A stretch of DNA of 6,060 nucleotides. It comes from Acidobacteriaceae bacterium (GTDB taxonomy: Bacteria; Acidobacteriota; Terriglobia; Terriglobales; Acidobacteriaceae). A program made the position numbers and the translations under genes. Positions 5,142-6,060 of the stretch are shown here, piece by piece (the stretch's first letter is position 1; the number at the start of each line of letters is the position of its first letter). Location: NCBI GenBank assembly GCA_030040175.1, contig JASHUF010000081.1:1-6060 (forward strand), read 5' to 3'. Under the pieces are notes generated by a model, which made no database searches, was not told the origin of the DNA, and worked only from the letters and a program-made list of their open reading frames with translations.

Positions 5142-5936
5142 ATGGATTGCGTGCGATTGCATGGGCGTAAAATCCGGGCGGTTCTCCTGGCGGTTGCGGT
5201 TTTCGCGGGCGGTGCGTCGACGAGCCGCGCGGCTGAGCGCGTCACCCTGCGCAACGGCTTTGTTCAGCTCTGCCATCATCATGCGCAGGTGGAGGGACGC
5301 GTGCGCCTCTACCTGACTGCCGGCGAAGACAACTACATCGAATTCGCGCCGGAAGAGATCGCCACGGTGGAACTGGTTCCCGACCCTCCCGATCCGCCGG
5401 CGGAATCTGCAACCGCACCCACGCCAAACGCGGCGCCCGCGGCGACGGTCCACGCGGCTCGCGCCAGGCTGAACCCCGCCGATCTGCACGAAATGCTCAC
5501 GCGCGCCGGCCGGGCGCATCATCTCGACGTCGATCTGCTGGCCAGCGTGGTCAAGGCCGAGAGCGGCGGAAATGCCGAAGCCGTGAGCCGCGCCGGCGCG
5601 CAGGGCCTGATGCAGCTGATGCCGCAGACCGCGGCCGAGCTCGGCGTCGAGGACAGCTTCGCGCCCGAGGACAACGTGCGCGGGGGCTCGGCGTATCTCG
5701 ACGCGCTGCTCACCCGCTACAACGACAATCTCGCCCTTGCGCTTGCCGCCTATAACGCCGGCCCCGCGGCGGTGGACAAGTATCATGGCATTCCCCCCTA
5801 CGCCGAGACCCGCGCCTACGTGGCTCGCGTGATTCACGAGTTCAATCGCCGCGTGCTGGCGCGCGAAGCCGAGGCGCGGCGCGCAAGCCAATCGACGGCC
5901 AAGGCTGCTGCCGGCGCGCAGGCAACCAACCGGTAA
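5142..5936 (+). CDS. Secreted lytic transglycosylase (SLT/GH23)
   Basis: The protein has 264 residues from the ATG. The enzyme cleaves the MurNAc-GlcNAc bond of peptidoglycan, leaving 1,6-anhydro-MurNAc. A signal peptide is clear: basic start, hydrophobic AVLLAVAVFAGGA (13-25), probable cleavage in SRA-AER near residue 30. Then come a small beta-rich domain (about 31-80, with CHHH at 44-47), a Pro/Ala-rich linker (about 81-105) and the catalytic domain (about 110-240). SLT motifs are all present: VVKAESGG with catalytic E140, GLMQLMP (155-161), AAYNAGP (202-208) and PPYAETRAYV (218-227). The tail is Ala/Arg-rich. It should act in the periplasm; no lipobox is seen. The start is ambiguous: an in-frame GTG at 5151 gives a neater signal peptide and has TAGGAT seven bases upstream. 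Its promoter region has been joined to a HAD gene remnant. Confidence 0.93.
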   Translation: MDCVRLHGRKIRAVLLAVAVFAGGASTSRAAERVTLRNGFVQLCHHHAQVEGRVRLYLTAGEDNYIEFAPEEIATVELVPDPPDPPAESATAPTPNAAPAATVHAARARLNPADLHEMLTRAGRAHHLDVDLLASVVKAESGGNAEAVSRAGAQGLMQLMPQTAAELGVEDSFAPEDNVRGGSAYLDALLTRYNDNLALALAAYNAGPAAVDKYHGIPPYAETRAYVARVIHEFNRRVLAREAEARRASQSTAKAAAGAQATNR

Positions 5937-5943
5937 TTCCCTC

Positions 5944-5959
5944 CGCGCCTGAATGCGCG
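5944..5959 (+). terminator. Weak hairpin after the transglycosylase gene
   Basis: CGCGC (5944-5948) and GCGCG (5955-5959) can pair around CTGAAT, eight bases after the stop codon. There is no T-run behind it, only ACTTCCTCCT, so it is at best a weak terminator. Confidence 0.25.
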
Positions 5960-5968
5960 ACTTCCTCC

Positions 5969-5976
5969 TATACACT
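5969..5976 (+). promoter_or_regulatory. Possible -10 element for the last reading frame
   Basis: TATACACT contains a -10-like TATACA six bases before the GTG at 5981 (12 before the ATG at 5987). No Shine-Dalgarno precedes either codon. No convincing -35 is seen in the preceding bases. Confidence 0.35.
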
Positions 5977-5980
5977 CATT

Positions 5981-6060
5981 GTGACTATGCGAGTCAGTGC
6001 AGCGGTTTTGTCGATCCAACGTTCGCGTTCGGCGGGAGGGTGGGTGCGCCTCGAAGAGGT
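5981..6060 (+). CDS. Start of an unidentified gene (3' partial)
   Basis: A frame opens at GTG 5981 or ATG 5987 and stays open to the window edge. From the ATG it reads MRVSAAVLSIQRSRSAGGWV and continues for four more codons. It follows the transglycosylase gene by 44-50 bases on the same strand, with a -10-like element before it. The visible 24-26 residues show no recognisable motif; a mildly hydrophobic start followed by Arg/Ser is all that can be said. It could be spurious, but its position and upstream element make a real gene plausible. Confidence 0.4.
   Translation, partial: MTMRVSAAVLSIQRSRSAGGWVRLEE

Noticed and set aside
5085..5975. A 296-codon minus-strand frame opposite the transglycosylase
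   Set aside because: It runs through several unrelated features (the remnant, the enzyme, the intergenic gap) and has no motif; the sense strand carries all SLT motifs.
1..6060. tRNA, rRNA, riboswitch or phage genes
   Set aside because: No cloverleaf, conserved rRNA stretch, known riboswitch core, integrase or phage structural gene was recognised on either strand.

Overview
The window is about 6 kb of GC-rich bacterial chromosome. Coding density, gene content and the intergenic hairpin repeats (cores of the type GGGCT-GA-AGCCC and CGGCT-AA-AGCCG) look like a soil acidobacterium of the Terriglobia/Acidobacteriaceae type. That placement comes from remembered resemblance, not from a search, and is only moderately certain.

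Positions 2-3423 hold two co-directional genes joined by a one-base TAATG stop/start overlap. The first is the 3' part of a large beta-propeller protein with Ig/fibronectin-like C-terminal domains, and its true start lies upstream of the window. The second is a complete LolC/E-type (FtsX/MacB superfamily) ABC permease. The ATP-binding partner such a permease needs is not in the window. Positions 3424-4149 carry a compact type II toxin-antitoxin module: a Phd/YefM-like antitoxin and a VapC-like PIN-domain toxin, overlapping by four bases. It is preceded by an AT-rich promoter and a perfect 11+11 bp palindrome that is very probably the autoregulatory operator. Converging on it from the minus strand is a small two-CxxC zinc-ribbon protein (4371-4174).

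Positions 4372-4960 have no credible gene but are dense in repeats. There are at least four short hairpin (REP-like) units, one 36-bp direct repeat in two copies, a roughly 200-bp unit bounded by nested inverted repeats, a roughly 176-bp unit bounded by imperfect 28-bp inverted repeats, and a heptamer tandem run. This looks like an accumulation site for small non-autonomous elements.

Right of it, a 59-codon remnant of a Cof-type HAD phosphatase (DMDGT motif present, the rest missing) ends one base before the start of a complete secreted lytic transglycosylase (GH23/SLT; 5142 or 5151 to 5936). A further plus-strand reading frame begins near 5981/5987 and runs off the window; it is too short to identify.

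Several starts lack a Shine-Dalgarno sequence and instead have a -10-like hexamer exactly six bases upstream, which hints at leaderless transcription. I see no wholly new system. The most interesting parts are the repeat mosaic, the toxin-antitoxin module sitting where a lolD gene might be expected, the truncated HAD gene, and the possible leaderless starts.
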